Source of the DNA: Holophaga foetida DSM 6591 | GTDB lineage: Bacteria; Acidobacteriota; Holophagae; Holophagales; Holophagaceae | Assembly (NCBI RefSeq): GCF_000242615.2 | Contig: NZ_KI912268.1 | Location: 3,170,341 to 3,234,340, forward strand | Length of the DNA stretch: 64,000 nt | Reading direction: 5' to 3' | Shown here: positions 16,886 to 25,651 of the stretch, piece after piece | Layout of the letters: every line of letters starts with the position of its first letter | How positions within the stretch are numbered: the first letter of the stretch is position 1 | The notes under the pieces: model-generated | Told to the model about the DNA's origin: nothing | The model's input: the letters and a program-made list of their open reading frames with translations, nothing else | Databases searched by the model: none | Program-made: the position numbers and the translations under genes

Positions 16886-17347
16886 TTGAGACGCGCAGAA
16901 TCCAGTCCCGAAAATCCAATCTCTCTCGATACGCTGGGTGGCCGCATCAAGGCCGTGCGCGTGACTTGGCGCTGGTCCCAGGAGGAGATGGCCGAAGCCC
17001 TGCGTGTGGACCAGGCCTCCATTTCGTTCTGGGAGCGTGACAAGATCGTCCCCTCGGGTTCCGCCATGGTGGCCCTGGCGGCCCTCTTCCGTACCAGCGT
17101 AGACGCGCTTGAGAAGGGCGATGGCTTTGTGGTTCCGGATCCCCCCTCCAAGATGGATCCCAATGCCAAGCCCACCCGCGGCGAGATTCCCCGGAGCGTT
17201 GCCCTGCCTCCCATCAAGGAAGACGATGTCATCTCCATCGTCGACCTCAAGGATGGCTCCTCCAAGAGCAAGCAGCTCTCCGAAGCCATGATGGTCCTGG
17301 TTCAGGGCGTCAAGGACGGCCGCCGGGTATGGGTAGTGATGGAGTAG
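16886..17347 (+). CDS. XRE-family DNA-binding protein
   Basis: The 153-residue protein has a Cro/C1-type helix-turn-helix at about residues 15-70 (LGGRIKAVRVTWRWSQEEMAEAL, QASISFWERDKIVPSG). A charged linker and a short C-terminal region (DDVISIVDLKDG...LSEAMMVLVQGVKDGRRVWVVME) of unknown function follow. A TTG start is chosen because AGGAGGG lies 6 bases upstream; the in-frame ATG at 16850 has none. The gene stands alone and ends in a strong terminator. Its target is unknown. Confidence 0.75.
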   Translation: MRRAESSPENPISLDTLGGRIKAVRVTWRWSQEEMAEALRVDQASISFWERDKIVPSGSAMVALAALFRTSVDALEKGDGFVVPDPPSKMDPNAKPTRGEIPRSVALPPIKEDDVISIVDLKDGSSKSKQLSEAMMVLVQGVKDGRRVWVVME

Positions 17348-17361
17348 CATCTGTCTCCATT

Positions 17362-17406
17362 CCAAAAAGAGGAAAGCCCTGACTATCAGGGCTTTCCTCT
17401 TTTTGG
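17362..17406 (+). terminator. Strong rho-independent terminator
   Basis: AAAAAGAGGAAAGCCCTGA pairs with TCAGGGCTTTCCTCTTTTT around a 3-base loop, 17 bases after the XRE stop. The flanking A and T runs would let it work in both directions. Confidence 0.9.
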
Positions 17407-17435
17407 AAAGGAACGTCAGGGACGGAGTTCTCCAC

Positions 17436-17475
17436 ATAAAACGGTACATTATGATGAGTGATAAAACGCGTTATT
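17436..17475. promoter_or_regulatory. Two operator-like palindromes upstream of the IclR gene
   Basis: ATAAAACGGTACATTAT (17436-17452) and ATAAAACGCGTTATT (17461-17475) share an ATAAAACG half and lie 85-125 bases before the IclR start. A third related palindrome covers the end of the same gene (18325-18342). They could be the binding sites of the IclR protein itself. Confidence 0.4.
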
Positions 17476-17560
17476 CTGTATCTATTAACATTTGTAAGGC
17501 AGATCTGAGTCGTCGCGGATGTTGGCATATGGAATGTCGTTAATCTCCTAAAAGGATTGA

Positions 17561-18331
17561 ATGTCGATGTCATCCTCGTCGGAAAAAGCGGGAAGTTCTG
17601 TGATCCAGGTGGTCGCCCGTGCTGCAGATATCCTCTTTGTCCTGGCTCGCCATCGCGATGGCCTGACCCTGGCTGCATTGGCTCAGATCATGGACTTGCC
17701 GCGCTCCACGGTGCAGCGCATCGTGAAGACCTTGGAGGAATCCAATCTGGTGATCGCCGCCTCGGCAAAAAGTGGCTTTCGGCTTGGGCCAGCCTTGACC
17801 CTTCTCGCGAACTCCGTGCGCCCCTTCGATCTCGTGACGATGATCCACCCTTTCCTGGTCCGCCTGGCCAGTGAAACTGGCGAAACCGTTGAACTCTCGA
17901 TCCTCTCCCACGGCAGTGCCGTGGTGGTGGCGCAGATTCATGGGACCCATGCGCTCAGGGTGACCAGCGCCGTCGGCAGTTCGCTTCCCCTGCACGGCAC
18001 CGCAATCGGCAAAGCCATGCTGGCAGCGCTTCCTGAGCATGAGCTTGAGGCCCTGCGCAGGCAGATGCCCCTCAAACCCTTGACCAAGAATACGATCGTC
18101 ACCTGGGAGGACATGGATCGGGAGTTGGCCTCGATACGGGGGACCCGTGTCGCCTTTGATCGGGAGGAGAACATCGTCGGGATCTGTTCCCTTGGTGTGG
18201 CTATGGAGGGATATGAGGGCGAGATGGCGGCGGTCTCCGTCCTTGTACCCACTCGGAGATTCAAGGCCAATCAAGAGGCCCTGGCGAAAGCCATTCTGAA
18301 CTGCTGCGAGTCTTTTCAACGCCGAATGTAA
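17561..18331 (+). CDS. IclR-family transcriptional regulator
   Basis: The 256-residue protein has an N-terminal winged helix (about 15-75: RAADILFVLARHRDGLTLAALAQIMDLPRSTVQRIVKTL) and a C-terminal GAF-like effector domain with GSSLPLHGTAIGKAMLAALPE and ENIVGICSLGVAM, both family hallmarks. AAAAGGAT precedes the ATG. IclR proteins commonly control aromatic or acetate catabolism. No catabolic gene is adjacent, so the regulon is unknown. Confidence 0.9.
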   Translation: MSMSSSSEKAGSSVIQVVARAADILFVLARHRDGLTLAALAQIMDLPRSTVQRIVKTLEESNLVIAASAKSGFRLGPALTLLANSVRPFDLVTMIHPFLVRLASETGETVELSILSHGSAVVVAQIHGTHALRVTSAVGSSLPLHGTAIGKAMLAALPEHELEALRRQMPLKPLTKNTIVTWEDMDRELASIRGTRVAFDREENIVGICSLGVAMEGYEGEMAAVSVLVPTRRFKANQEALAKAILNCCESFQRRM

Positions 18332-18342
18332 AACGTTACATT
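18325..18342. promoter_or_regulatory. Palindrome over the IclR stop codon
   Basis: AATGTAAAACGTTACATT has arms AATGTAA/TTACATT and includes the TAA stop. It resembles the motifs upstream of the same gene. It lies between convergent genes, so it may be a binding site or part of a weak transcript end. Confidence 0.35.
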
Positions 18343-18350
18343 TCTCGCTT

Positions 18351-19394
18351 CTACTGCAACTCGGCCAGGAGCTGGTCCAGCAGCATGCCCCAGCGGCGTT
18401 CGAATTGCCGATGGAACTGGGCGCTCAGGCCCTCGGGGGTCTGCTCCTGGGAAAGCGAGATCGGAGGCGCCTTGGCCAGGACCACTCCACCAGCATCGGT
18501 GATCTGGGCCGTGGCCTCCAGGCGGTAGAGGATGCTTCCCACGAACTGGGGTTCCGCATAGATGAAGGCCGGCCCCTTGGAACCTCCGCTGAAGGTCAGC
18601 TCCAGTCGGAAATCCGCGCCCGCCTCCCTGCACTTGAGGCCGCTCTCGGTGATGCGTGAGCTGAGGAACTCCTCCATGGCCGGGGGCAGCGCGATATTGG
18701 GGCGCAGGGCCATGGCGCACTTGCCGAGATCCAGGGGGGGCAGATCCGCTGCTTCCAGAGCGGCGAGGCGCTTGTCCACGATTACCCGTTCGGCACGGGT
18801 CCGGGCCAGGAGAGGGTCTAGGGAAAGGAGGGCGGTCAACTCGCCCAGGCGGTCGAGATCTCCCTGGAGCTTCCTGAGGCGCCAGCGGGCGCGACGGCTT
18901 CGCTCCTTCTCCAGGCCATGGCGGCTGTTCTCCAGGCCCGTGAGCCGTCCCTGGAGCGAGGCCTCGGCCTGCCCCAGGTCCAGGACGGCCAGGGCATACG
19001 CTGTGCGCCCGGTGGCATCAAGGTAGGTCTGCTCCACGGTGAGCCCAGGAAGGTCCTCGGCCTGGGTTCCCACCTGCAGTGTGTCCCGGCTGGTCTTGTC
19101 GCCGTACCCGTAGGAGCTTCCACCGGAACCCATCTGGGTGGTGCGCGTCGTCGTGCTCGTCTGTCCCTTGACGCTCACCCGCAGGCGCGCGACGACTTCC
19201 AGTCGAGCCCGATCCGAGGCCTGGGCCAGGGCCCGCCCTTCAGACGTGAAGGGTCCAAGATCTGCAGTCCCGAGGGCATAGATCCGACCCGGCTCCTGGG
19301 GAAGCTGCTCGATCCAGACAGGACGCTGGATGCCCGTCGCTGCCGTCGGGTCGGCCAGGGCGAGCATGCAGGCGAACATTACGGGAAGGGTCAC
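18351..19394 (-). CDS. Secreted LPP20-like protein of unknown function
   Basis: The 347-residue protein has a signal peptide (about 1-20), then a region resembling LPP20/FlgP-type envelope proteins (RPVWIEQLPQEPGRIYALGTADLG, QASDRARLEVVARLRVSVKGQ), a low-complexity Ser/Gly/Thr segment, and a helical stretch rich in Arg/Leu. No lipobox Cys is placed after the signal peptide. It is convergent with the IclR gene. The function is unknown, and the family name rests on the N-terminal half only. Confidence 0.6.
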   Translation of the reverse strand: MTLPVMFACMLALADPTAATGIQRPVWIEQLPQEPGRIYALGTADLGPFTSEGRALAQASDRARLEVVARLRVSVKGQTSTTTRTTQMGSGGSSYGYGDKTSRDTLQVGTQAEDLPGLTVEQTYLDATGRTAYALAVLDLGQAEASLQGRLTGLENSRHGLEKERSRRARWRLRKLQGDLDRLGELTALLSLDPLLARTRAERVIVDKRLAALEAADLPPLDLGKCAMALRPNIALPPAMEEFLSSRITESGLKCREAGADFRLELTFSGGSKGPAFIYAEPQFVGSILYRLEATAQITDAGGVVLAKAPPISLSQEQTPEGLSAQFHRQFERRWGMLLDQLLAELQ

Positions 19395-19413
19395 GATGGC
19401 CTCCAGGCCACCA

Positions 19414-19527
19414 TTATCGGGTGTAGGCGTTCCGTTCGGGGGCTGTGAATCGCGCTTTCTCCGAGAAGAAGCTGGTCAGGGCCACGCCCCAGACGGCGCG
19501 GTTAAGCCAGCGGCCCTCCCCTGTCAC
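19414..19527 (-). pseudogene. Small frame coupled to copA, possible remnant of an MFS transporter
   Basis: A GTG overlaps the copA TGA (GTGA) and opens a 37-codon frame ending at TAA. Its product contains LNRAVWGVALTSFFSE, which looks like the first-helix entry of MFS transporters (NR-x-VW-x-x-x-LTSF). It stops after 37 residues with no further hydrophobic segments. It may be the 5' stump of a deleted exporter gene or chance. Confidence 0.35.
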
Positions 19528-21617
19528 CTGGCGTTTCGCAGCCGCAGGGCGTTGAGCACCACGGTCAGGGAACTGAGGCCCATGGCGGCGCCGGCCAGGG
19601 CCGGGCCTCCCAGCTTATCCAGGAGGTTGAAGGCGGCCAGGGGGACCAGGACGAGGTTGTAGCCGAAGGCCCAGGCTAGATTTTGCCGCACGACGCTTCG
19701 GGTTCGACGGGCCAGGGCATGGGCCTGAAGCAGTGGGTCCAGGCCCTCCCGGAGGAGGTTGAGGGGGGCCGCTGCCTGGGTAGCCTCCAGGCCCGGCAGA
19801 GAGATGCCCGCGTCTGCCTGGGCCAGGGCCGAGGCGTCGTTGACGCCATCTCCCACGAAGGCCACGATGGCGCCCGCGGCCTGGAGTTCCTGGATCCGCT
19901 TCTGCTTGTCCTCCGGCTTGCAGCCCCCCCGGGCCTCCTCGATGCCGAGCTGAGTGCCCAGTCGCCTGACCACCTCCGGGCGATCGCCGCTCAGGAGGTG
20001 GATCCTCAGGCCCTGGCGTCGGAGGGCGTCCAGCACCCGGGGCGTCTCCGGGCGTAGGGCATCCTCCAGCAGGATGAGTCCCAGGAGGGTGGATCCCTCC
20101 GCGAGCCCCACCGTCACGGTGCCCTCCGGGATTTCGGGGAAAGGGAGGCCCAGGAAGGCCTCGTTGCCCAGCCTTAGGGCTCGGCCCTCGACCCGGCCCT
20201 CGACGCCTCCCCCGGGGAAAGCCCTGAAGTCCTGGGCCTCAGGGAGGGAGAGAGCCTGGGCCGCCCCCCGGATGCCCCGGGCCAGGGGGTGCTCCGAGTC
20301 CCGCTCCAGGGCGGCGGCCAGCCTCAGGATCTCCTCCCGGGGGAGCTGGGGGCTCTGGATCTCCTTCAGGGTAGGGCGCCCCAGGGTCAGGGTGCCGGTC
20401 TTGTCGAAGACCAGATCCGTGACATCCGCAAGGCGCTCCATGGCCTCGGCCTGGCGTACCAGGAGTCCTCCCCGGGCGGCGCTCCCCAGAGCGGCGGCCA
20501 TGGCCACCGGCGTGGCCAGTCCCAGGGCGCAGGGGCAGGCGATCACCAGGACCGTCACCGCCGGGCGCCAGGCCAGGAGTAGGCTGCCCGTGGCGATCCA
20601 CCAGCCCACCAGGGTCAGGGCGGCGAGGACCAGGATGGCGGGCACGAAGACTGCGGAGACCTTGTCCGCCACCTCCTGGATCGGGGCGCGGCTGCCCTGG
20701 GCCTCGGCCACCTGCCGGGCCAGTCTGGCCAGCCAAGTGCCCTGGCCCGCGCTCTGGACCTGGACCTCCAGGGCGCCGCCGTGGACCATGGCCCCAACCT
20801 GCACGCCATCCCCCGGTCCCTTGGGCACCGGAAGGGGCTCGCCGGTAAGGAGGGCCTCCTCGACTTCCGCCTGGCCCGAGAGGACGATGCCGTCCACGGG
20901 GATGGCGGAGCCTGGGCGGACCCGCACCCGGTCCCCCGCCATCAGGATCCGGGTGGGCACCTCCTCCTCCAGTCCGTCCTCACCGAGGCGGGAGGCCATG
21001 GCGGGAGCCAGCTTCAGCAGGGCTTCGAGGCTGTGGGTGGCCCGGTGCTTGGCCCGGGCCTCCAGATACTTCCCCACCAGGAGGAAGGACACCAGGGCTG
21101 CGGCGGTCTCGAAGGGCGGGTGCATGCTGCCCCGCCAGCCCTCGTAGAGGCCGAAGGCCCAGCTCACCAGGGCCCCCAGGGCCACCAGGGTATCCATGGT
21201 GCTCTCCAACTTCCGGAGCTGTCCGAAGGCCCGCCTGAAGAAGGGCCATCCGGCCCCAAAGACGGCCCCCGCCGAAAGCAGGGCCTGGATGGGCCAGGGA
21301 AGGTGAAGATGCAGGCCGGGAAGCATCGGCGCCATGAGGGGCAGGGTCACTACCCAGGCGAGGATGAGGCGCAGCAGGGCCCCCCGGGTGGCTTCGGGTG
21401 CTGGTTCGTCGGTGGGGGATACCAGGTGGTAGCCCCTGGCTTCCAGGGCCCGGCCCAGGACTTCCAGGGAGAGCTCGGCGCCCTCGACCCTGGCTTCCTC
21501 TGTGGCGAGGTTCACCTGGGCATGCGCCACTCCGGGCACTGCGGCCAAGGCCTTCTCCACGCGCCGCACACAGCTCGCGCAGCTCATGCCCTCGACACGG
21601 AAGGTATGGATGCTCAT
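19524..21617 (-). CDS. copA: Copper-exporting P1B-type ATPase
   Basis: The 697-residue pump has one N-terminal metal-binding domain (GMSCASC), eight predicted TM segments, the intramembrane CPC motif ([13 protein letters not shown], near residue 360), phosphorylation motif DKTGTLTLG, the HP motif (SEHPLARGI) and GDGVNDA. CPC plus GMxCxxC indicates monovalent copper or silver export from the cytoplasm. It is the third gene of the copZ-csoR-copA operon, 10 bases after the regulator. Confidence 0.93.
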   Translation of the reverse strand: MSIHTFRVEGMSCASCVRRVEKALAAVPGVAHAQVNLATEEARVEGAELSLEVLGRALEARGYHLVSPTDEPAPEATRGALLRLILAWVVTLPLMAPMLPGLHLHLPWPIQALLSAGAVFGAGWPFFRRAFGQLRKLESTMDTLVALGALVSWAFGLYEGWRGSMHPPFETAAALVSFLLVGKYLEARAKHRATHSLEALLKLAPAMASRLGEDGLEEEVPTRILMAGDRVRVRPGSAIPVDGIVLSGQAEVEEALLTGEPLPVPKGPGDGVQVGAMVHGGALEVQVQSAGQGTWLARLARQVAEAQGSRAPIQEVADKVSAVFVPAILVLAALTLVGWWIATGSLLLAWRPAVTVLVIACPCALGLATPVAMAAALGSAARGGLLVRQAEAMERLADVTDLVFDKTGTLTLGRPTLKEIQSPQLPREEILRLAAALERDSEHPLARGIRGAAQALSLPEAQDFRAFPGGGVEGRVEGRALRLGNEAFLGLPFPEIPEGTVTVGLAEGSTLLGLILLEDALRPETPRVLDALRRQGLRIHLLSGDRPEVVRRLGTQLGIEEARGGCKPEDKQKRIQELQAAGAIVAFVGDGVNDASALAQADAGISLPGLEATQAAAPLNLLREGLDPLLQAHALARRTRSVVRQNLAWAFGYNLVLVPLAAFNLLDKLGGPALAGAAMGLSSLTVVLNALRLRNAR

Positions 21618-21627
21618 TGGATTCCCA

Positions 21628-21915
21628 TCAGCGGTATTTGAGGATTTCCATCAGTTCCCCCACGATGCGCTCCTCGTCGCCGCGTTCGTGGGCGGTTACC
21701 ACGTGGTTCCGGAGGTGGCTCTGCAGTACCTGATCCCCCACCTTCCCCAGGGCGCCCCCCACGGCCTTGAGCTGCTTGAGGACATCCACGCAGTAGACAT
21801 GGTCGTTCTCCAGCATGCGAAGCACACCCTCCACATGCCCCTTCACGGAAAGGAGGCGACGGCGGACATCCTCCTGGACCTCTTCATCCAGCTTGAGGCC
21901 ATGGCAGCAGATCAT
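21628..21915 (-). CDS. csoR: CsoR/RcnR-family metal-sensing repressor
   Basis: The 95-residue all-helical protein belongs to the DUF156 family. Its metal ligands read Cys (in [10 protein letters not shown]), His and His (in SHLRNHVV). CsoR copper sensors have Cys-His-Cys; the third position here is His, as in RcnR and FrmR types. The N-terminus has MICCHG, offering a further His or Cys. The operon context and operator are CsoR-like, so copper sensing is likely, but the ligand set is unusual. Its ATG overlaps the copZ stop by one base (TGATG). Confidence 0.88.
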   Translation of the reverse strand: MICCHGLKLDEEVQEDVRRRLLSVKGHVEGVLRMLENDHVYCVDVLKQLKAVGGALGKVGDQVLQSHLRNHVVTAHERGDEERIVGELMEILKYR

Positions 21916-22118
21916 CAGAGGGTCTCCTGGGAGGCCTGGTAGCCCTCCTCCTCCACGGCGGCGATCAGGGCAGAGGGATCCGCCAGCCCCGTCACCTGGG
22001 CGCTACGGCTCTTCAGGTCAACCTCTGCGGCCTGGACGCCGGGAACTCCGAGTAGGGCCGTCTTCACGTGCTGGACGCAATGTCCGCAGGTCATGCCTTC
22101 GATCTTCAGCCGGATCAT
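21915..22118 (-). CDS. copZ: CopZ-like copper chaperone
   Basis: The 67-residue HMA-domain protein has the copper motif GMTCGHC at residues 8-14 and a beta-alpha-beta-beta-alpha-beta pattern. It carries Cu(I) to CopA in the cytoplasm. The ATG was chosen because AGGAT lies just upstream and earlier codons cover the operator. It is first in the operon. Confidence 0.88.
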   Translation of the reverse strand: MIRLKIEGMTCGHCVQHVKTALLGVPGVQAAEVDLKSRSAQVTGLADPSALIAAVEEEGYQASQETL

Positions 22119-22134
22119 GGGGTATCCTCCATCT

Positions 22135-22162
22135 TGCCCCACCCCCCCTGGGGTGGGATACC
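22135..22162. promoter_or_regulatory. CsoR-type operator of the cop operon
   Basis: CCCACCCC and GGGGTGGG (22139-22146 and 22150-22157) form an inverted repeat, followed by ATACC. The whole site closely resembles the GC-rich pseudopalindrome known for Mycobacterium tuberculosis CsoR. It lies directly downstream of the promoter and 17 bases before copZ, suited to blocking transcription. Confidence 0.75.
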
Positions 22163-22190
22163 AGCATAGGTTCTGCCTGGTTCCTGTCAA
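22163..22190 (-). promoter_or_regulatory. Sigma-70-type promoter of copZ-csoR-copA
   Basis: On the minus strand a perfect TTGACA (-35, 22190-22185) is followed after 16 bases by TATGCT (-10, 22168-22163). The CsoR-type operator begins at once downstream, at the expected transcript start. Confidence 0.65.
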
Positions 22191-22286
22191 CTGATCCGCA
22201 ACGGACTAGCCTGCTTCTTTGCCATACCCGTGCGGGAAGACGCTGATATCGGGCTTTCCACGGGTCTTGGCCTACACTGAATCATC

Positions 22287-24977
22287 ATGAATACCCGCCC
22301 CGATGAAGTCCTGGAACAGGCGCAAGAGGATGAGGCTCGGAAATCCCGGGCCCGCCTCAAGATCTTCTTCGGGGCGGCGCCGGGGGTGGGGAAGACCTAC
22401 GCCATGCTCTCCGAGGCCCAGGAACTGCTTCTCGAGGGCGTGGACGTGGTGGCGGGTTTCCTGGACACCCATGGGCGCCCTGAATCCCAGGCTCTGACTG
22501 CCGGTCTGGAGGTCCTTCCAAGAAAGTCCTTCCCCTATCGGGGGGCCACCCTGGAGGAGTTTGATCTGGAGGCGGCGCTGGCTCGGAAACCCAAGGTCAT
22601 CCTGGTGGACGAGCTCGCCCATGCCAATGCCCCCGGGGCCCTCCACGCCAAGCGTTGGCAGGATGTCTGGGATCTTCTGGATGCGGGCATTGATGTCCAC
22701 ACCACCCTGAATGTCCAGCACCTGGAGAGTCTCCGGGATGTGGTGGCCCAGATCACGGGGGTGCTGGTGCGGGAGAACATCCCGGACAAGCTCCTGAGCC
22801 GGGCGGACCAGATCGAACTGGTGGACATTCCGCCCGAGGAGCTCATCGAGCGCCTCCAGGAGGGCAAGGTCTACGTTCCCGAGCAGGCCCGGCATGCCAA
22901 CGATCGCTTCTTCCGGCGCGGGAATCTCATGGCCCTCCGGGAGCTTGCCCTCCGGCGCACCGCCGAGCAGGTGGATGCGGATATGCGCCGCTACATGAAT
23001 GCCAAGGGCATCGGCAAGACCTGGGCCGCCGGAGAGCGGCTGATGGTCTGCATCAGCTCCCGGCCCGAGTCGGCCCACCTCATCCGCGCCGCCAAGCGGA
23101 TGGCTGAATCCCTGGATGCTCCATGGATCGTGGCCTACATCGAGTCGCCGCGGTACCTCAGCTACTCGGAGGCCAGCCGCGTCCAGATCGAGGAGCACCT
23201 GCGCCAGGCCGAGCGTCTGGGGGCAGAAACCGTGGTGCTCCAGGGGAGTCTGGCCCTTGCGGAGGATCTGGTGGCTCTGGCTCTGCGGCGCAATGTCACC
23301 AAGATCCTGGTGGGCAAGCCCACGAAGCCCCGCTGGCTTGAATTCTTCACGGGATCGCTGCTGGCCGACCTGATCCGGGCCAGTGGAGCCATCGATATCC
23401 ATGTCATCGCGGGGGAAGAGAAGCCTGGGAAGACCAAACCCGTCCGTCGATCCGCCAGCCACACGCCCGTCGGCCACTTCCTTTGGAGCTTCGCGGTCGT
23501 GGCGGTGGCCACGGGCTTGGCGCTTCTCATGGCCCGGTATTTCGAGCTGGCCGATGTGATCATGGTCTACATCCTGGCCATCCTGGTGGTGGCCTCCCGG
23601 GTCGGCCGTCTGCCCAGTCTCCTTGCTGCGGTCCTGAGCGTGGTGGCACTGGACTTCTTCATCATCCCACCCGTATATTCCCTCGTGGTCCAGGACACCC
23701 GCCACAGTGCCACCTTCCTGGTGCTGCTGGTGATGGGCATCGTGATCGGGAATCTCACGGAGCGGATTCGCCAGCAGGCCAAGCTGGCCCGCTTCCGGGA
23801 ACAGCGTACCTTGGCCCTCTTCAAACTCAGTGCAGACCTCGCCCGCAGCGGCAATACGGCCCGCATGGTCTCCCAGGCCATCCGGAGTGTGGCAGCCCAG
23901 TTCCAGAGCCATGTCCTGATCTTCCTGCCGGATTCCCAGGGGCGTCTCAAGTGGCCTCCGGCGGATCTGGCGGCCAAGTTCAGCCCGGCGGAGCTCGGGG
24001 TGGCCCAGTGGGCCTTCGATCACCATGAGGTCGCCGGCCTCGAAACGGACACCCTGGCGGGAGCCAAGGCCCTCTACCTTCCCCTGACTGGCACCAATGG
24101 ACCCATCGGGGTCATGGGGGTCCTGCCGGAGGATGTCCCGCGCTGGACTGAACCGGATCAACGCCATCTCCTGGAGGCCTTCAGCAATCAGACGGCTCTG
24201 GCTCTGGAGCGCACTCTGTTGTCGGAACGCTCCCTGGAGAACCAGCGCCAGGCTGATCGGGAGCATCTCCGCAACGCCCTGCTTTCCTCCGTCTCCCACG
24301 ACCTCCGTACCCCCCTGGGGGGGATCACCGGTGCCGCCAGCACCCTTCTAGAGGACGAGGGGCGTCTGACGCAGGAGAACCGTCGTGAGCTGTTGGAGAC
24401 CATCCATGAGGAGGCCCAGCGCCTCCATCGCCTGGTCTCCAACCTGCTGGATGTGACCCGCATTGAATCCGGTGTGTTGGAGCTCAAGAAGGAATGGGTG
24501 CCCGTGGAGGAACTGGTGGGCGCGGCCCTGGACAGCCTCGGCCAGGTCCTGGGGACGCGGGGCGTGAAACTCGACTTCCCCAAGAACCTGCCGCTAGTGC
24601 CGGTGGATCCGATCCTGGCCGAACAGGCGCTCATCAACCTGCTGGAGAATGCTCACAAGTATTCGCCACCGGATCAGCCCATCGAGGTGAGGGCCTGGGC
24701 CACCGAGAAGTCGGTAACCCTGGCGATCCTCGATCATGGGCCTGGCATCCCAGCAGGCGAGGAGGAGCGGATCTTCGAGAAACTGGTAAGGCTCCAGCAG
24801 CCGGGTGCGCGCCCCGGCGCCGGACTGGGGCTGGCCATCTGCAAGGGCATCATGGACGCCCACGAAGGGCGCATCCAGGCCAGCAACCGCCCGGGTGGTG
24901 GTGCCCAGTTCCTGATGAGCCTGCCCTTGGCTCCCCAGCCTCCTCAGCCCCCGGTGGAGGTCATCGACCATGCCTAA
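22287..24977 (+). CDS. kdpD: KdpD-type potassium sensor histidine kinase
   Basis: The 896-residue kinase has the KdpD N-terminal domain with Walker A GAAPGVGKT, a USP-like domain, four TM segments (about 395-490), a GAF-type region, the HisKA box SHDLRTPLGG (His 671) and an ATPase domain (NLLENAHKYSP, DHGPGIP, GLGLAICKG). It is full length and looks intact. Its TGA overlaps the start of kdpE by 8 bases. No kdpFABC pump genes are in the window. Confidence 0.92.
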   Translation: MNTRPDEVLEQAQEDEARKSRARLKIFFGAAPGVGKTYAMLSEAQELLLEGVDVVAGFLDTHGRPESQALTAGLEVLPRKSFPYRGATLEEFDLEAALARKPKVILVDELAHANAPGALHAKRWQDVWDLLDAGIDVHTTLNVQHLESLRDVVAQITGVLVRENIPDKLLSRADQIELVDIPPEELIERLQEGKVYVPEQARHANDRFFRRGNLMALRELALRRTAEQVDADMRRYMNAKGIGKTWAAGERLMVCISSRPESAHLIRAAKRMAESLDAPWIVAYIESPRYLSYSEASRVQIEEHLRQAERLGAETVVLQGSLALAEDLVALALRRNVTKILVGKPTKPRWLEFFTGSLLADLIRASGAIDIHVIAGEEKPGKTKPVRRSASHTPVGHFLWSFAVVAVATGLALLMARYFELADVIMVYILAILVVASRVGRLPSLLAAVLSVVALDFFIIPPVYSLVVQDTRHSATFLVLLVMGIVIGNLTERIRQQAKLARFREQRTLALFKLSADLARSGNTARMVSQAIRSVAAQFQSHVLIFLPDSQGRLKWPPADLAAKFSPAELGVAQWAFDHHEVAGLETDTLAGAKALYLPLTGTNGPIGVMGVLPEDVPRWTEPDQRHLLEAFSNQTALALERTLLSERSLENQRQADREHLRNALLSSVSHDLRTPLGGITGAASTLLEDEGRLTQENRRELLETIHEEAQRLHRLVSNLLDVTRIESGVLELKKEWVPVEELVGAALDSLGQVLGTRGVKLDFPKNLPLVPVDPILAEQALINLLENAHKYSPPDQPIEVRAWATEKSVTLAILDHGPGIPAGEEERIFEKLVRLQQPGARPGAGLGLAICKGIMDAHEGRIQASNRPGGGAQFLMSLPLAPQPPQPPVEVIDHA

Positions 24978-25651
24978 TCAGATCCTCGTGGTGGATGACG
25001 AACCGCAGATGGTCCGGTATCTCAGGGCCTCGCTGACCACCCATGGCTATGGCGTTCTGGAGGCCTGCACCGCCCGAGAGGCAGAGGATGTGGTGGCGGT
25101 CCATCGCCCTGATGTGATCCTGCTGGATCTGGGGCTCCCGGATCGGGATGGCCTGCAGCTTGCTCGGACGCTGCGGGAGAGCTGCTCCGCCCCGATCATT
25201 GTCATCAGCGCCCGGGGCCAGGAGGAGGACAAGATCCAGGCCTTGGACGCCGGGGCCGACGACTACCTGACCCTTTGGCACAGGCGAACTCCTGGCCCGC
25301 ATCCGGGTGGCCCTTCGGCATGGGGCCCACGGGCAGGCCCCGGTCGGGGAGCCCATTTTCGAGCTGGAGCAGTGGAAGCTGGATCGTGTGCGTCGGGAGC
25401 TGACGGTAGCTGGCCAGCGGGTCCACCTTACCCCCAACGAATACAAGCTCCTGGCCACGCTGGTGGCCAATGCCGGTAGGGTTCTCACCCATACCCAGCT
25501 CCTGAAGGAAATCTGGGGGGATGCCGCCGGGGCCCAGCCCCACTACCTGCGGGTCTACATGGCCCAGCTCCGCCAGAAACTGGAGGCGGAACCAGCAAGG
25601 CCCAGGCACCTCATCACTGAACCAGGGGTGGGGTACCGTCTCAGGCTTTAG
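24970..25651 (+). pseudogene. kdpE: kdpE response regulator, broken by a 5-nt deletion
   Basis: The first frame (from 24970) encodes a receiver domain with DDE, the phosphorylated Asp in VILLDLGLPDRDG and GADDYLT. It then shifts. The frame from about 25274 continues with FGTGELLARIRVALRHG and a complete OmpR-type winged helix ending GVGYRLRL. KdpE proteins read YLTKPFGTGELLAR, so 5 bases (AAGCC or equivalent) are missing between 25272 and 25273, which also removes the conserved receiver Lys. The shifted frame would end at 25479 without the DNA-binding domain. A sequencing error is possible. Confidence 0.85.
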
